The notes: generated by a model from the sequence alone, not told the origin. A DNA stretch of 64,000 bases from Vibrio quintilis (GCF_024529975.1 NZ_AP024897.1:1302001-1366000), one strand, 5' to 3'; positions 46,896 through 56,868 are shown, counted from the first letter of the stretch. Translations and numbers: made by a program.

Positions 46896-48416
46896 TTAAT
46901 GCGCAGACGACAATTTCGTCCGCCGGAATGAGAGCAGATGCTTGACGAAAGGATAAAGCAGAGCAATCACGGCCAGAGAAATGATGACCAGTGTTAGCGG
47001 GCGCTCCCAGAGAAAGCTGATAGCGCCGTCATGCAGTGATAAGGCGCGGCTGAGGTTTTTCTCCATAATGTCGCCGAGTACAAAACCAAGCAGCATCGGG
47101 GCCATCGGGAAATTGAGCAGGCGCAACAGCATGGCAACCGCGGTAATCAGGACCATCATCTGAATATCAAAAGTGTTAAAGCTGACCAGATAAACGCCGG
47201 TGATGGAGAAGAACAGGATCAGCGGAATCAGAATCGGTCTTGGAATCACCAGTAATCTCGCAATATAAGGGATCAGCGGCAGATTCAGAATCAGCAATAC
47301 CAGGTTGCCGAAATACATTGACACAATCACCGACCAGAATACGTCCGGATTATCAGCAAACAGACGCGGCCCCGGCTGAATACCATAAGCGATCAGCGCT
47401 CCGAGCATCACGGCAGTGGTGCCTGAGCCGGGAATTCCCAGTGTCAGCAGCGGAACGAATGACCCTGTTGATGCGGCATTATTGGCCGATTCCGGCGCAG
47501 CCAGACCGCGCAGAGAACCGTGACCAAATTTCGCTTTTTCTTTCTCCGGGGCAAAGTGTCTTTCCATGCCGTAGCTCAGAAATGAGGCAATGGTCGCGCC
47601 TGCACCGGGCAGCACTCCGATTAAAAAGCCAAACACAGAAGAGCGGGAAATCGTTGGGATAACCTGTTTGATCTCTTCTTTCGACAATTTCATACTGCCC
47701 AGTTCACTCATTTTAATCTGCGTATCTTTCTGGCGGTGTTCGCCCCGCATCACGGCTAAAATTACTTCGGTCAGGGCAAAGGTTGCCATTGCCAGCAGCA
47801 GGAAGCTGATACCATCGATCAAATCGGTTTGTCCGAAGGTGAACCGGGGAATACCGGTCATCACATCGTTGCCGACTGTCGAAATCATCAGACCAAATAC
47901 GGTCATCATCAGCGCTTTGAGCACCTGTCCTTTACCGGAAAACGCTGCCACTGCGGTCAGGCCGAGTACCATCAGGGCGAAATAATCACCGGACTGAAAG
48001 CTGAGTGACACCTGTGCCAGCGCGGGCGCAGCGAACAGCAACACGATAGCCCCGACAGTTCCACCGGTGAAAGAGGAGTAGGCCGCCAGTGCCAGTGCCT
48101 TCCCGGCCTGATTGTTCCGGGTCATCGGGTAGCCATCAAATGCGGTGACAACCGTACTGGCACACCCCGGTGCATTAATCAGAATTGAAGAGGTTGAGCC
48201 GCCGAAAATTGCACCATAGTAAACACCGGCCATCAGAATAATGCCGGAAGAGGGTTCCAGACCATAGGTGATTGGCACCATCAGTGCAATGGCTGAAATC
48301 GGCCCGAGACCGGGCAACATGCCGATGAAAGTCCCGGCAAAACAGCCGATGATCACCATGAGCAGATTGAATGGCATCACTGCCGTGGACAGACCAATCG
48401 ATAATCCTTCAAACAT
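46896..48416 (-). CDS. tctA: Tripartite tricarboxylate transporter, large permease TctA
   Basis: The 506-residue, strongly hydrophobic protein has about twelve membrane helices and the two inverted-repeat signatures of the family, FIGMLPGLGPISAIALM near residue 30 and GVLPGAGATIASFLSYGM near 265. The family imports citrate or related carboxylates using a periplasmic binding protein. It is the third gene of tctC-tctB-tctA, 12 bases after tctB. A hairpin terminator follows. Confidence 0.94.
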   Translation of the reverse strand: MFEGLSIGLSTAVMPFNLLMVIIGCFAGTFIGMLPGLGPISAIALMVPITYGLEPSSGIILMAGVYYGAIFGGSTSSILINAPGCASTVVTAFDGYPMTRNNQAGKALALAAYSSFTGGTVGAIVLLFAAPALAQVSLSFQSGDYFALMVLGLTAVAAFSGKGQVLKALMMTVFGLMISTVGNDVMTGIPRFTFGQTDLIDGISFLLLAMATFALTEVILAVMRGEHRQKDTQIKMSELGSMKLSKEEIKQVIPTISRSSVFGFLIGVLPGAGATIASFLSYGMERHFAPEKEKAKFGHGSLRGLAAPESANNAASTGSFVPLLTLGIPGSGTTAVMLGALIAYGIQPGPRLFADNPDVFWSVIVSMYFGNLVLLILNLPLIPYIARLLVIPRPILIPLILFFSITGVYLVSFNTFDIQMMVLITAVAMLLRLLNFPMAPMLLGFVLGDIMEKNLSRALSLHDGAISFLWERPLTLVIISLAVIALLYPFVKHLLSFRRTKLSSAH

Positions 48417-48428
48417 GACGCATCTCCC

Positions 48429-48905
48429 TTAATTGTTCAGCCAGAGTTGTTCAGCCAGCCATCCCGGTGCCAGATAAATATCAAGCACCTGAGTCAGTAA
48501 AACCCAGAAACCAACGGCAAAGGGGACAGACGCAACCAGCAGTATCCGGGGACGACGTTCGCCCAGTATCCGGTAACCGGCGAGCAGAAAGCCAATCGTG
48601 GCAATCAGGAACCCGGCCCACGGCAGCGCAAATGAGAACACCAGCATCAAAATCAGCAGCTGCACAGCCTGTGTGTACTGAATACCTGCCCGGCTCTGGC
48701 CGGACTGCAACTGGCGCTTCACGGTGATGAGTTGTAAAAAAGAGAGCACGATGCCAAGTCCGGCAAGTACGGTGGGCATGGAACGTGCGTTAAAGGGTTC
48801 GAATTCATCGCCGGGAAAGAGTGCAATTTCGCGGGTGTAGTATCCGTATAACATGGAAAAGCAGAGAAACAGCAGTCCGCCTGCATGATCTTTTGTGATG
48901 GTCAT
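48429..48905 (-). CDS. tctB: Tripartite tricarboxylate transporter, small permease TctB
   Basis: The 158-residue protein has four predicted membrane helices, the last pair separated by a short loop, and is typical of TctB (DUF1468). The segment LLVASVPFAVGFWVLL is encoded across a perfect GGGGACAGACGC motif at 48522-48533; the peptide is compatible with the family, so the motif may be chance here or may have been tolerated. It lies between tctC (88-base gap) and tctA. Confidence 0.9.
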   Translation of the reverse strand: MTITKDHAGGLLFLCFSMLYGYYTREIALFPGDEFEPFNARSMPTVLAGLGIVLSFLQLITVKRQLQSGQSRAGIQYTQAVQLLILMLVFSFALPWAGFLIATIGFLLAGYRILGERRPRILLVASVPFAVGFWVLLTQVLDIYLAPGWLAEQLWLNN

Positions 48906-48993
48906 ATGAGACTCCTCATCATGCCTGTCCGGGCGTCTCCGGACCAGACAGGCGGTAAAACGGGAAAAAATGAAACAGGATGATGGGGCTCTG

Positions 48994-49983
48994 TTAACGC
49001 AGGAAGCCCAGCGTTTTCATTAACTGACCAATCTGAGTTTCCTGCTCACTGAGGAACGTCAGGAACTCAGGGCCGGGTTTGTACAGGTCAACCCAGCCGT
49101 AGCGATCACGGACGGTTTTCCATTCCGGGGTTTTAAACATGGCAGCAAGGGCGTCATCGTAGTGTTTGACCTGAGCATCGCTGAGCCCCGGCGGGCCAAA
49201 GACACCGCGCCAGTTGACAAAAGTGGCGTCATAACCGAGTTCTTTCAGTGTCGGGACAGTCGGTGCAACCGGCGAGCGTGTTTCCCCTGTCATCGCGAGA
49301 ATGTGTACTTCTCCGGCCTGAGCCAGGTTGATAGCTTCGCTGAGACCGGTGGAGAGAACCTGTATTTCACCAGACAATAAAGCCGCCATCGCTTTACCAC
49401 CGGCATCGTAGGGAATGTACTTCACCCGGCGTGGGTCGCCGCCGGCTGCCTGAAATGCCAGTGCAGCCACCAGATGGTCCATACTGCCTTTGGCTGAACC
49501 GCCGCCAATTGTCACTGAGCGGGGATTTTTCAGGTAAGCGTCCACGACCTGCTGAAAGTTCTGATAAGGTGAATTTTTCCCCACTACAAATGCAGCGTAA
49601 TCGCCGACAACGGCGGCGACCGGGGTCAGATCATGGAAGGATTGCGGAAACACTTTGGACAGGGCGCGGATAATGATCGGGGTGGAGTTGATCATCAGGG
49701 TGTCTTCGGCCTGTTTACCGGCTTTGATCAGGTGCGCAATGGCTTTACCACCACCGCCACCGGACATATTTTCGAATGAAACTGTTTCAGCGACGTTTGA
49801 TTTCATCAGGGCTTCACCAAGCCCGCGAGCGGTGCTGTCCCATCCGCCCCCGGCGCCTCCGGGAATCAGAAAGTGAACATCATCAATCATATGTGTGGCT
49901 GCATGCGCGCCTGACATGGTGCCACAGCATAAAGCGACCGTGTACATGACTGCGCGGGATTTCTCCCGGATTCTGTTTAACAT
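48994..49983 (-). CDS. tctC: Tripartite tricarboxylate transporter binding protein TctC
   Basis: The start at 49983 (MLNRIREKSRAVMYTVALCC) has AAGGAAG six bases upstream and gives 329 residues with a signal peptide ending near SGAHA; an upstream ATG would add 12 residues. It is a Bug-family periplasmic receptor, with PGGAGGGWDSTARGLGEAL near the start and GPPGLSDAQVKHYDDAL near the end. It captures the carboxylate ligand for TctAB. It is divergent from the sensor kinase gene, with a 22-bp tandem array between the promoters. Confidence 0.92.
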   Translation of the reverse strand: MLNRIREKSRAVMYTVALCCGTMSGAHAATHMIDDVHFLIPGGAGGGWDSTARGLGEALMKSNVAETVSFENMSGGGGGKAIAHLIKAGKQAEDTLMINSTPIIIRALSKVFPQSFHDLTPVAAVVGDYAAFVVGKNSPYQNFQQVVDAYLKNPRSVTIGGGSAKGSMDHLVAALAFQAAGGDPRRVKYIPYDAGGKAMAALLSGEIQVLSTGLSEAINLAQAGEVHILAMTGETRSPVAPTVPTLKELGYDATFVNWRGVFGPPGLSDAQVKHYDDALAAMFKTPEWKTVRDRYGWVDLYKPGPEFLTFLSEQETQIGQLMKTLGFLR

Positions 49984-50137
49984 ACATTCTTCCTTGTTGG
50001 GCTTTGTTTTAGTTTTCACCTGACAAGTTAGCCTGTGAATTTAAATGTGAATAGTTTGTAAATCTAAAGTGAATAAAAAAGCTATTGGTCATTTTGTTCA
50101 TATTGTTCACGATGAAAGCGGATGGCTGAATTGATGC

Positions 50138-50289
50138 GTCTGTCCCTGTTATTTGATGTGTCTGTCCCTGTTATTTGTTGCGCCTGTCCCCGCTATTTGA
50201 TGCGTCTGTCCCTGTTATTTGCTGCGTCTGTCCCCGTTATTTGCTGCGTCTGTCCCTGTTATTTGTTGCGTCTGTCCCTGTTATTTTCG
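50138..50289. repeat. 22-bp tandem array, seven units, built from the dispersed motif
   Basis: Seven head-to-tail units start at 50138, 50160, 50182, 50204, 50226, 50248 and 50270, each close to GTCTGTCCCTGTTATTTGNT. Units differ at a few positions (CCC/CCCCG, GAT/GTT/GCT). The array lies between tctC and the sensor gene, in the 459-base gene-free gap 49984-50442. There is no spacer diversity, so it is not a CRISPR array. Confidence 0.92.
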
Positions 50290-50442
50290 TTGGTCTGAGC
50301 AGAAACATCAGAAACCAACCCTGGACAGTTTCAATTGATCAGAGTGTGTGATTGATCGGATTTTTACCTGAAAAAACCAAAGGAACTTTTCGCTGGCTCA
50401 CAGCGCTGTGAAGCGGTTTTTTGTAATGTTTATGTTACATTT

Positions 50443-52164
50443 TTGCTAATGGATTTTGCGTTGATGTTTTCTGTTCTCCGCACTTTATCCCGCCATTTTT
50501 CTCTGCGTCAGCTCAGATTTAAAACCCGGATGATTATGATTCTGGGAGCGATCACCCTGATTCAAACGGTGGGACTCGGCTATTTTGCCCTGCATTATCT
50601 CGATCAGGCGCTCAACGAGCAGATGGGGCGTCAGGCGGTTCAGCTGGCACAGACCATCGCCCATATGCCGCTGATCCGTGAGGCGATTTCCCACGGGGAA
50701 CCGGATCAGCTTCAGCCATTCAGCCTTGAACTGGCCCGCGTTGCCAAAGTGAGTTTTGTGGTGATTGGTGATCAGCATGGCATTCGTTTAGCACATCCGA
50801 ATGCGGCTAAGGTCGGTCATCCGATGTGGGATGATGACGGTGAAACGGATGATCAGGTGCTTCAGCAGGGACAGCCTTCGGTATCAAGAGTGGAAGGCAG
50901 CCTCGGTTTGTCGATGCGCGGCAAAGCCCCGGTGAAAAATGAGCACGGACAGGTGACCGGCATCATTTCGGTGGGTTATTTGCTGGATACGGTGCATCAG
51001 ACGATACAGACGTATCAGCGCAGTATGTTTGTCGCCATCGGGCTGTTTTTTATGTTCAGTGTCCTGACAGCACTTGGCTTCAGCCATCATTTCAAAAAAG
51101 CGATTTTTCATCTTGAACCCGAACAGATCGGCCGGATGTTTCATGAGCAGAAAATCATTCTTGAAACCATGCGGGAAGGGATTGTTGCCATCAATCAGCA
51201 TGGTGAGGTTTCCCTGATTAACTCTGCGGCTTTACGGGCGCTTCAGCTGGATGACAGTGTCAGTTATCAGGGCCGGCATATTCTGGATGTAATCCCCCAC
51301 AGTGAAATGCTGGACGTACTTCAGTCCGGGGAGCCGCATTATGATGAGGAGATATGGCTGGCGGATCATCATTTGATTGTGAACCGGATCCCGCTCCGGC
51401 AAAACGGACAGGTGATGGGCGTGGTCTCCAGTTTCCGGTTGAAGAATGAGGTGGACCTGGTGGGCCGTAAACTGACCCGGATTCGCCAGTATGCGGAGAC
51501 GCTGAGAAGTCAGTCGCATGAATATAATAATAAGCTTAACACCATTGCCGGGTTAATTCAGATTCAGTCTTACGATAAAGCATTAGCGCTGATTGGTCAT
51601 GAAACCCAGCTTCATCAGAGTTTTATTCATCAGGTCATGGCCCTGACGGATGACAAGATGCTGGCGGGTTGTCTGCTGGGTAAGTTTAACCGGGCACGGG
51701 AGTTGGGATTAAGGCTGGTGATTGACCCGGACAGTCAGTGTCATGATATCCCGGCGGCGATTTCCCGCGGGCAGCTGATCAGTATTGTCAGTAATCTGAT
51801 CGATAATGCATTCGAAGCGACCTTTCATCACCGGGGTGAACGGGGGGAAGTGCGCATCAGTATGACGGATTTAGGTCACGAGCTGATTCTGGAAGTGGAA
51901 GATGAAGGGCCGGGCATCAGTGAGATGCAGCAGCAACGTATTTTTGACCATGGTTACACCACGAAAAATCAGCCCGGCCACGGAATAGGCCTGCATCTGG
52001 TGAAAACCTTAGTCACCCGTTTTCAGGGGCTGATTACCATTGAGTCACCGGTTGCAGGAGCGCAGGGCAGCCGGTTTACAGTGTATTTACCGAAAGAGAA
52101 ACAGGGCAATGACTTACCGAAAGACCAGCATCTGCCGGAACAAATCAATGAGGAAGGGTCATGA
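50443..52164 (+). CDS. CitA/DcuS-type sensor histidine kinase
   Basis: The 573-residue protein has membrane helices at about 30-50 and 193-213 flanking a periplasmic PDC/PAS sensor domain of the carboxylate-sensing type. A cytoplasmic PAS domain follows (about 228-330), then the kinase core. The H-box is RSQSHEYNNKLNT with H358, and the ATP-binding motifs are SNLIDNAFEAT, DEGPGIS and GHGIGLHLVK. The start is uncertain: TTG at 50443, ATG at 50449 or ATG at 50464, none with a clear ribosome binding site. Its stop overlaps the regulator gene. Position opposite tctCBA suggests it controls the transporter in response to a tri- or dicarboxylate. Confidence 0.9.
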   Translation: MLMDFALMFSVLRTLSRHFSLRQLRFKTRMIMILGAITLIQTVGLGYFALHYLDQALNEQMGRQAVQLAQTIAHMPLIREAISHGEPDQLQPFSLELARVAKVSFVVIGDQHGIRLAHPNAAKVGHPMWDDDGETDDQVLQQGQPSVSRVEGSLGLSMRGKAPVKNEHGQVTGIISVGYLLDTVHQTIQTYQRSMFVAIGLFFMFSVLTALGFSHHFKKAIFHLEPEQIGRMFHEQKIILETMREGIVAINQHGEVSLINSAALRALQLDDSVSYQGRHILDVIPHSEMLDVLQSGEPHYDEEIWLADHHLIVNRIPLRQNGQVMGVVSSFRLKNEVDLVGRKLTRIRQYAETLRSQSHEYNNKLNTIAGLIQIQSYDKALALIGHETQLHQSFIHQVMALTDDKMLAGCLLGKFNRARELGLRLVIDPDSQCHDIPAAISRGQLISIVSNLIDNAFEATFHHRGERGEVRISMTDLGHELILEVEDEGPGISEMQQQRIFDHGYTTKNQPGHGIGLHLVKTLVTRFQGLITIESPVAGAQGSRFTVYLPKEKQGNDLPKDQHLPEQINEEGS

Positions 52165-52850
52165 TTGAATTACTCATCGCAGATGATGATCTGCAAAATG
52201 CTGAAATTCAGCGGCGCTTTGTTGAGCGTGTCGACGGATTTGAAACCCGGGGCGTGGCGCACAGTCTGGATGAATTACACGATTTGATGGAGGTTTTTCA
52301 GCCGGATCTGGTGTTGCTGGATAATCACTTCCCGACGGGGACAGGGATTGATCTGCTGAAATCCTGGCGGGCGAAGGATATCAGCACCGATATTATTATG
52401 ATCACCGCTTCGACGGAAGTGAGTACGCTGAAGTCTGCGATGGCCTGCGGTGTGTTTGACTATATTCTCAAACCCCTGGTGTTTGAGCGTTTAAAACGGG
52501 CGCTTGAAGGGTACGCAGGGCATTATTATAAGTTGCAGCAAATGACGGCGCTGATGCAAAGTGATGTCGATGGCTTGTTTCATTCCCCGGCCAGCGCTGC
52601 GCCCGCAGCCGTTTCCCGTTTGCCGAAAGGAATTGACGGGCTGACGCTGGATAAGATCAGACGGGTGCTGACCACATGGGATCATCAGATTACTGCCGAA
52701 GCGCTGGGGCAGCAAATCGGTGCCAGCCGGACGACTGCGAGGCGGTATCTCGAACATCTGGTGTCGACCGGTGAAGTGCATGCCGAGGTTTCTTACGGCA
52801 GTGTCGGCAGACCGGAGCGGCAATACCTGCGTAAGCTGAGTGGGGTGTAA
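52161..52850 (+). CDS. CitB/DcuR-type response regulator
   Basis: The 229-residue protein has a receiver domain with acidic pocket DDD (8-10), phosphoacceptor D54 (VLLDNHFP) and K104. A C-terminal winged helix-turn-helix follows (about 165-225, AEALGQQIGASRTTARRYLE). The ATGA overlap with the kinase gene shows coupling. The divergent tctCBA operon is its likely target. Confidence 0.92.
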   Translation: MIELLIADDDLQNAEIQRRFVERVDGFETRGVAHSLDELHDLMEVFQPDLVLLDNHFPTGTGIDLLKSWRAKDISTDIIMITASTEVSTLKSAMACGVFDYILKPLVFERLKRALEGYAGHYYKLQQMTALMQSDVDGLFHSPASAAPAAVSRLPKGIDGLTLDKIRRVLTTWDHQITAEALGQQIGASRTTARRYLEHLVSTGEVHAEVSYGSVGRPERQYLRKLSGV

Positions 52851-53185
52851 TCCGGTGTGCTGCAGTGAAACCCTGGACATATGAAACTGTTTTCTGAGGT
52901 GTAATGATGACCGCCAGCCGGGAAGGTTCACGATGACTGTGTTGCCCGGCAACTATTGTTGGTATCAATGCTTTTCGGTATACTTCCGGAAATTGATATG
53001 TGTCCGGTAAGCACCGTATTGTTTAAACTTTATACAGCGTTTTTTGAGATATTCCTTCCAGAATGCAACCGATGTGCTTAATCTCGCAATGAACTTACGC
53101 CATGCTGTAACCGGATCAACAATTACTGTAAATACAATGACTTCGAAGAGGGAGTTTCACGTTTTGAAAAGTGGAGCAAATGTAA
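52851..53185. other. Gene-free gap before the PilZ gene
   Basis: I see no gene, repeat or convincing hairpin. It presumably contains the PilZ gene promoter. Confidence 0.5.
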
Positions 53186-53551
53186 ATGAGTGATCAGGAT
53201 TCTCAACAGAAGAGACAGTACTTTCGCCTGAGGTATGAGATGAAAGAACTTATGCCGGATTTGTATATGTTTGGCAAAGTCTTCAGAGTAAGTGAAATCT
53301 CAGAAGGTGGTATTCGTGTGCTGATGGGTGAATCAGCGATTACCGCACAGCGGACCATTAGTGGTTATATTGAGCTGCATACGGCCGGAAAAATCTTTGT
53401 GAAGGGGAAAGTACTTCGTCAGGAGAAAAAAGAAATGGTCTTTGCGCTCACAGAAGGGCCGACATTTAAAGATATGCTTGAGGAGCAGCGTTTCCTGCGT
53501 CAGAACCATCCTGCATTATTCCCGAAAAAAGCCGGGCTGGTTGAGTATTGA
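53186..53551 (+). CDS. PilZ-domain c-di-GMP receptor-like protein
   Basis: The 121-residue, single-domain protein has the PilZ arginine motif RQYFR (R10 and R14). The second motif, normally (D/N)xSxxG, is EISEGG (E37, S39, G42), so the acidic or amide residue is replaced by Glu. c-di-GMP binding is plausible but may be altered. It stands alone, with several c-di-GMP enzymes encoded elsewhere in the window. Confidence 0.85.
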   Translation: MSDQDSQQKRQYFRLRYEMKELMPDLYMFGKVFRVSEISEGGIRVLMGESAITAQRTISGYIELHTAGKIFVKGKVLRQEKKEMVFALTEGPTFKDMLEEQRFLRQNHPALFPKKAGLVEY

Positions 53552-53603
53552 TTCGCTCCGGAGAGCGGGTCGTGTCTGTTTTTACCGGTTGCACCCTCTG
53601 TTT

Positions 53604-54431
53604 TTACCGGTTGCACCGGGCTGATGTCCCCCTGAATACCATGTTTTCCTGCCGTTTTGACCAAAACGGCATCATCAACAGTGAATTAAGCGTTGCCGGA
53701 GCGTAGTGACGTGTTTGCGGCATTCCGGTGCTCAGTTCCGCTTCTCCCCGGTGCGGGTGAGGGGTATAACTGGCAAATATCCGGTCCCACAGGCTCAGAC
53801 AAAATCCGTAGTTACTGTTTGCTTCCTGTATGCTGCGCGAGTGGTGAATCCGGTGATAGTCCGGTGTGACAATCAACCGGCGCAGCCAGGTTTCAAATGG
53901 CTCCGGAATACGGACGTTGGTGTGATTGAACATGGCGGAAGCATTGAGCACAATATCAAACAACAACACCGCTTCAAACGGTATTCCCAGCAGCAGAATC
54001 ACCCCGGATTTAATCCCCAGTGACAGCAAAATCTCAACCGGATGAAACCGCAGAGCCGACGATGTATCCAGCGACGGGTCAGAATGATGCACCCGGTGCA
54101 GACGCCAGAGCCATGGCAGTGTATGGAACAGCCGGTGCTGCCAGTAAATCACCCCGTCAAGTAAGATCAGACTCATCACCATGGCCGCCCAGAACGGCAG
54201 TTCAGGGTGAGAGAGCAGCCCGGAATGGCCGTACAGGCTGACGAATGAAAGCAGTAGTGGCTGAAACAGGCGGACCACCAGAATGCCCGAGCCGAACAGC
54301 AACAGATTATGTCGCCAGCGCAGCCCGGTTTGTTGTCGTGGCAGTATTTTGGCTGGTTTGCGCCATTGCCACCAGAGTAACACCGTCAGCACAGCCAGAA
54401 AGACACTTACCCGGATTGAAAAATCTGTCAT
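53604..54431 (-). CDS. Sterol desaturase/fatty acid hydroxylase family protein
   Basis: The start at 54431 (MTDFSIRVSVFLAVLTVLLW) gives 275 residues; an upstream ATG overlaps the divergent gene. About four membrane helices surround the di-iron histidine motifs HRLFH, HRVHH (in WRLHRVHHSD), HTNV and HRIHH. The family is integral-membrane oxygenases acting on lipid or sterol-like substrates; the substrate is unknown. No ribosome binding site is obvious. Confidence 0.87.
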   Translation of the reverse strand: MTDFSIRVSVFLAVLTVLLWWQWRKPAKILPRQQTGLRWRHNLLLFGSGILVVRLFQPLLLSFVSLYGHSGLLSHPELPFWAAMVMSLILLDGVIYWQHRLFHTLPWLWRLHRVHHSDPSLDTSSALRFHPVEILLSLGIKSGVILLLGIPFEAVLLFDIVLNASAMFNHTNVRIPEPFETWLRRLIVTPDYHRIHHSRSIQEANSNYGFCLSLWDRIFASYTPHPHRGEAELSTGMPQTRHYAPATLNSLLMMPFWSKRQENMVFRGTSARCNR

Positions 54432-54474
54432 GATATAAACTATGGGTTCACGTTTAATTAGTAAGCATAGCAAA

Positions 54475-54885
54475 ATGACTCGTGATGAATTTAATCAGTT
54501 TTGCAGTGAGCTTCCTGCCACAACCCACGTGGTGCAATGGCGCGGGGCTGATGTATGGAAAATCGGCGGGAAGGTGTTTGCCATTGGTGCACAGGGGCCG
54601 GAAGGATTGCCTGCGGTGACTTTTAAGACATCCGATCTGAATTTTGAATTTCTAAGCGATCATGAAGGATTCCGGCCTGCGCCTTATTTTGCCACCCGGG
54701 GGATGAAGTGGATACAACAGACAGATGGCAGGGCAGAGCAGGATGAAGCACTGCGTTATTACCTGCAACAGTCTTACCGTATTGTGGCCTCTGGATTATC
54801 GAAATCAAAACAGCGCGCACTGGGGCTGCCGGAGGCGCCTCACCTTCATGACTTTCATTCTCAGAACGATCACCCTCAGAAATAG
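54475..54885 (+). CDS. MmcQ/YjbR-family protein
   Basis: I choose the ATG at 54475 (MTRDEFNQFCSELP), giving 136 residues; an ATG at 54442 would add 11. The YjbR-like fold is indicated by WRGADVWKIGGKVFAI, AVTFKTSDL and the C-terminal SYRIVASGLSKSKQRAL. These double-wing proteins are often called DNA-binding, but the function is not established. It is divergent from the hydroxylase-family gene and convergent with hcp. Confidence 0.85.
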   Translation: MTRDEFNQFCSELPATTHVVQWRGADVWKIGGKVFAIGAQGPEGLPAVTFKTSDLNFEFLSDHEGFRPAPYFATRGMKWIQQTDGRAEQDEALRYYLQQSYRIVASGLSKSKQRALGLPEAPHLHDFHSQNDHPQK

Positions 54886-54937
54886 CCGGAAACAGACGAT
54901 TTTCTGAAGGTGAAGTCCGGGTTGTGACCGCTAGTGG

Positions 54938-56599
54938 TTAAGCCGAAAGGATGGTGTTCATATCCGTTTCCACATCACTGATCAGGCGAAGGTCGAAACG
55001 ATCCTGCAATGCCTGGAGCAGGTTGTCGGTTAAAAACGGTGGTGCCGTCGGACCGGCATAAATACCGCGGATATCGAGTGAAAACAGCGTCAGCAGAATC
55101 GCAATTGCTTTTTGTTCAAACCAGGAGAGCACCAGTGTCAGCGGCAGGTCGTTCACACCACAGTCAAAGGTTTCTGCCAGTGCCAGCGCCAGCCGGATTG
55201 CAGAATAGGCATCGTTACACTGGCCGACATCCAGCAGGCGCGGAATGCCGTTAATGTCACCATAGTCGAATTTATTGAAACGGTATTTACCACAGGCCAG
55301 CGTCAGAATCACGGAATCATCCGGTGCCTGACGGGCAAAGTCCGTGTAATAACTGCGTTCAGATTTATCCCCGTCGCAGCCGCCAATCAGGAAAAAGTGG
55401 CGGATATTGCCTGCTTTGATCTGTTCAATCACAGCGGGTGCGGCCTTCATCAGCGCATTGTGACCGAAGCCGGTGGTGATCAGATGTTCCGGCTCATCTG
55501 CGGCAAATCCCGGCTGTTGCAGCGCACACGCAATCACAGCGCTGAAATCATCACCTTCAATATGTTTGACACCGGGCCAGCCGACAATGCTGCGGGTGAA
55601 GAGACGGTCAGCGTACTGACCGGTATTGGGATCGATCAGGCAGTTGGAGGTCATCACAATCGCACCGGGAAACTGTGCAAATTCTTTCTGCTGGTGTTGC
55701 CATGCACCACCATAATTTCCTGCCAGGTGCGGGTATTTCTTCAGTTCGGGATAGGCATGAGCGGGCAGCATTTCTCCGTTGGTATAAACGTGAATACCGG
55801 TGCCTTGTGTCTGTTCGAGAATTTTTTGCAGATCATGTAAATCATGGCCGGAGACCAGAATACATTTCCCGGCAACCGGGCTGACGTTGACTTGTGAAGG
55901 CTCCGGGTGACCAAACGCTTCCGTCTCGCCTATGTCCAGCAGAACCATGATTTTCAGATTCAGCTGACCAATCTGCATTGCAGTTTCAAACAGCTGATCA
56001 TTGGATTCCGGGTCGGTGCCCAGCCATGCCATGATACGGTGATATTCGCCATATAGCTCACGGTCAGTCTGACCGAGTACGCGGGCGTGTTCCATGTAAG
56101 CCGCAACACCTTTGATACCATACAGACAAAGCAGCCGCAGCCCGATGGTGTCTTCGCTGACCGTATTCCGGCCACGGTTAACCGCGGTTTGCTCTGCGAT
56201 GGCCATGATGGCTTCATGGTTGTCCGGCAGCTGAAAACAGGCGGCTTTACTAATCGCGGCAATAGGTTCACCACAGGCCAGAGCGGCGGTTTCGACCTGC
56301 CCGGCCAGTCTGTCCCGGTAGTCCTGTGTCTGACGGGCAAATTCCAGAATGCGGACCGGGTCGAAGTTCACGTTGGTCAGCGTTGAGAAGAAAGCTTTGG
56401 GTGCCCACTGGTCAATTTCATCATCGATAATCTGATAACGGCGCCCCTGTTCTGCCCAAAAGGACAGTCCTTCGAGTAAATACACCAGTACATCCTGCAA
56501 ATCCGAAACTTCAGCCGTTTTTCCGCATAAACCTGCGGCATAAGCACAGCCATTATTTTCCGGTCTGCGGATGGTTTGTTCACACTGAGCACAAAACAT
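54938..56599 (-). CDS. hcp: Hybrid cluster protein (hydroxylamine reductase), class II
   Basis: The 553-residue protein starts with the class II cysteine pattern C3-x2-C6-x11-C18-x6-C25, which binds a [2Fe-2S] cluster. The hybrid-cluster ligands lie in [43 protein letters not shown] and [11 protein letters not shown]. In E. coli Hcp acts in nitric oxide reduction and S-nitrosylation under anaerobiosis, with partner Hcr; no hcr follows here, so the partner must be elsewhere. The long upstream region contains a striking inverted repeat (56781-56803). Confidence 0.96.
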   Translation of the reverse strand: MFCAQCEQTIRRPENNGCAYAAGLCGKTAEVSDLQDVLVYLLEGLSFWAEQGRRYQIIDDEIDQWAPKAFFSTLTNVNFDPVRILEFARQTQDYRDRLAGQVETAALACGEPIAAISKAACFQLPDNHEAIMAIAEQTAVNRGRNTVSEDTIGLRLLCLYGIKGVAAYMEHARVLGQTDRELYGEYHRIMAWLGTDPESNDQLFETAMQIGQLNLKIMVLLDIGETEAFGHPEPSQVNVSPVAGKCILVSGHDLHDLQKILEQTQGTGIHVYTNGEMLPAHAYPELKKYPHLAGNYGGAWQHQQKEFAQFPGAIVMTSNCLIDPNTGQYADRLFTRSIVGWPGVKHIEGDDFSAVIACALQQPGFAADEPEHLITTGFGHNALMKAAPAVIEQIKAGNIRHFFLIGGCDGDKSERSYYTDFARQAPDDSVILTLACGKYRFNKFDYGDINGIPRLLDVGQCNDAYSAIRLALALAETFDCGVNDLPLTLVLSWFEQKAIAILLTLFSLDIRGIYAGPTAPPFLTDNLLQALQDRFDLRLISDVETDMNTILSA

Positions 56600-56780
56600 G
56601 ATTTAACTCCTTTAGGGTGATGAGCCGGGAGACAGTTTTTCCGGCTTTTATCATTCAGCTTATTTTTTATGATCAAGATTTCATTCACTGTGTTTCATGA
56701 ATTGTGCCATTTGTTAACTATCTGATTTTAAGTAAATTATTATATAGGTTGTTGAAAGGATGATGTCATTTATACATCGA

Positions 56781-56803
56781 TGTGATGTCGAGATGACATC
56801 ACA
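56781..56803. promoter_or_regulatory. Inverted repeat upstream of hcp
   Basis: TGTGATGTC (56781-56789) and GACATCACA (56795-56803) are perfect 9-bp arms with a 5-base spacer. Just before it, GATGT-N7-ACATC (from 56763) resembles part of an NsrR-type palindrome but is two bases shorter than the consensus. A regulator of hcp in nitrosative or anaerobic stress is the obvious guess; identity is not established. Confidence 0.5.
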
Positions 56804-56868
56804 TCCGATCCGGAGTGAGGGATTGGTTTATAGCGGGGACAGACGTTGGTATTTATTGTGAGGACAGG

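Noticed and set aside
50138..50289. Tandem array considered as CRISPR
   Set aside because: Units are contiguous 22-bp copies with no unique spacers and no cas genes nearby.
56781..56803. TGTGA...TCACA upstream of hcp as a CRP site
   Set aside because: The half-sites are 13 bases apart instead of 6, so the geometry is wrong for CRP.
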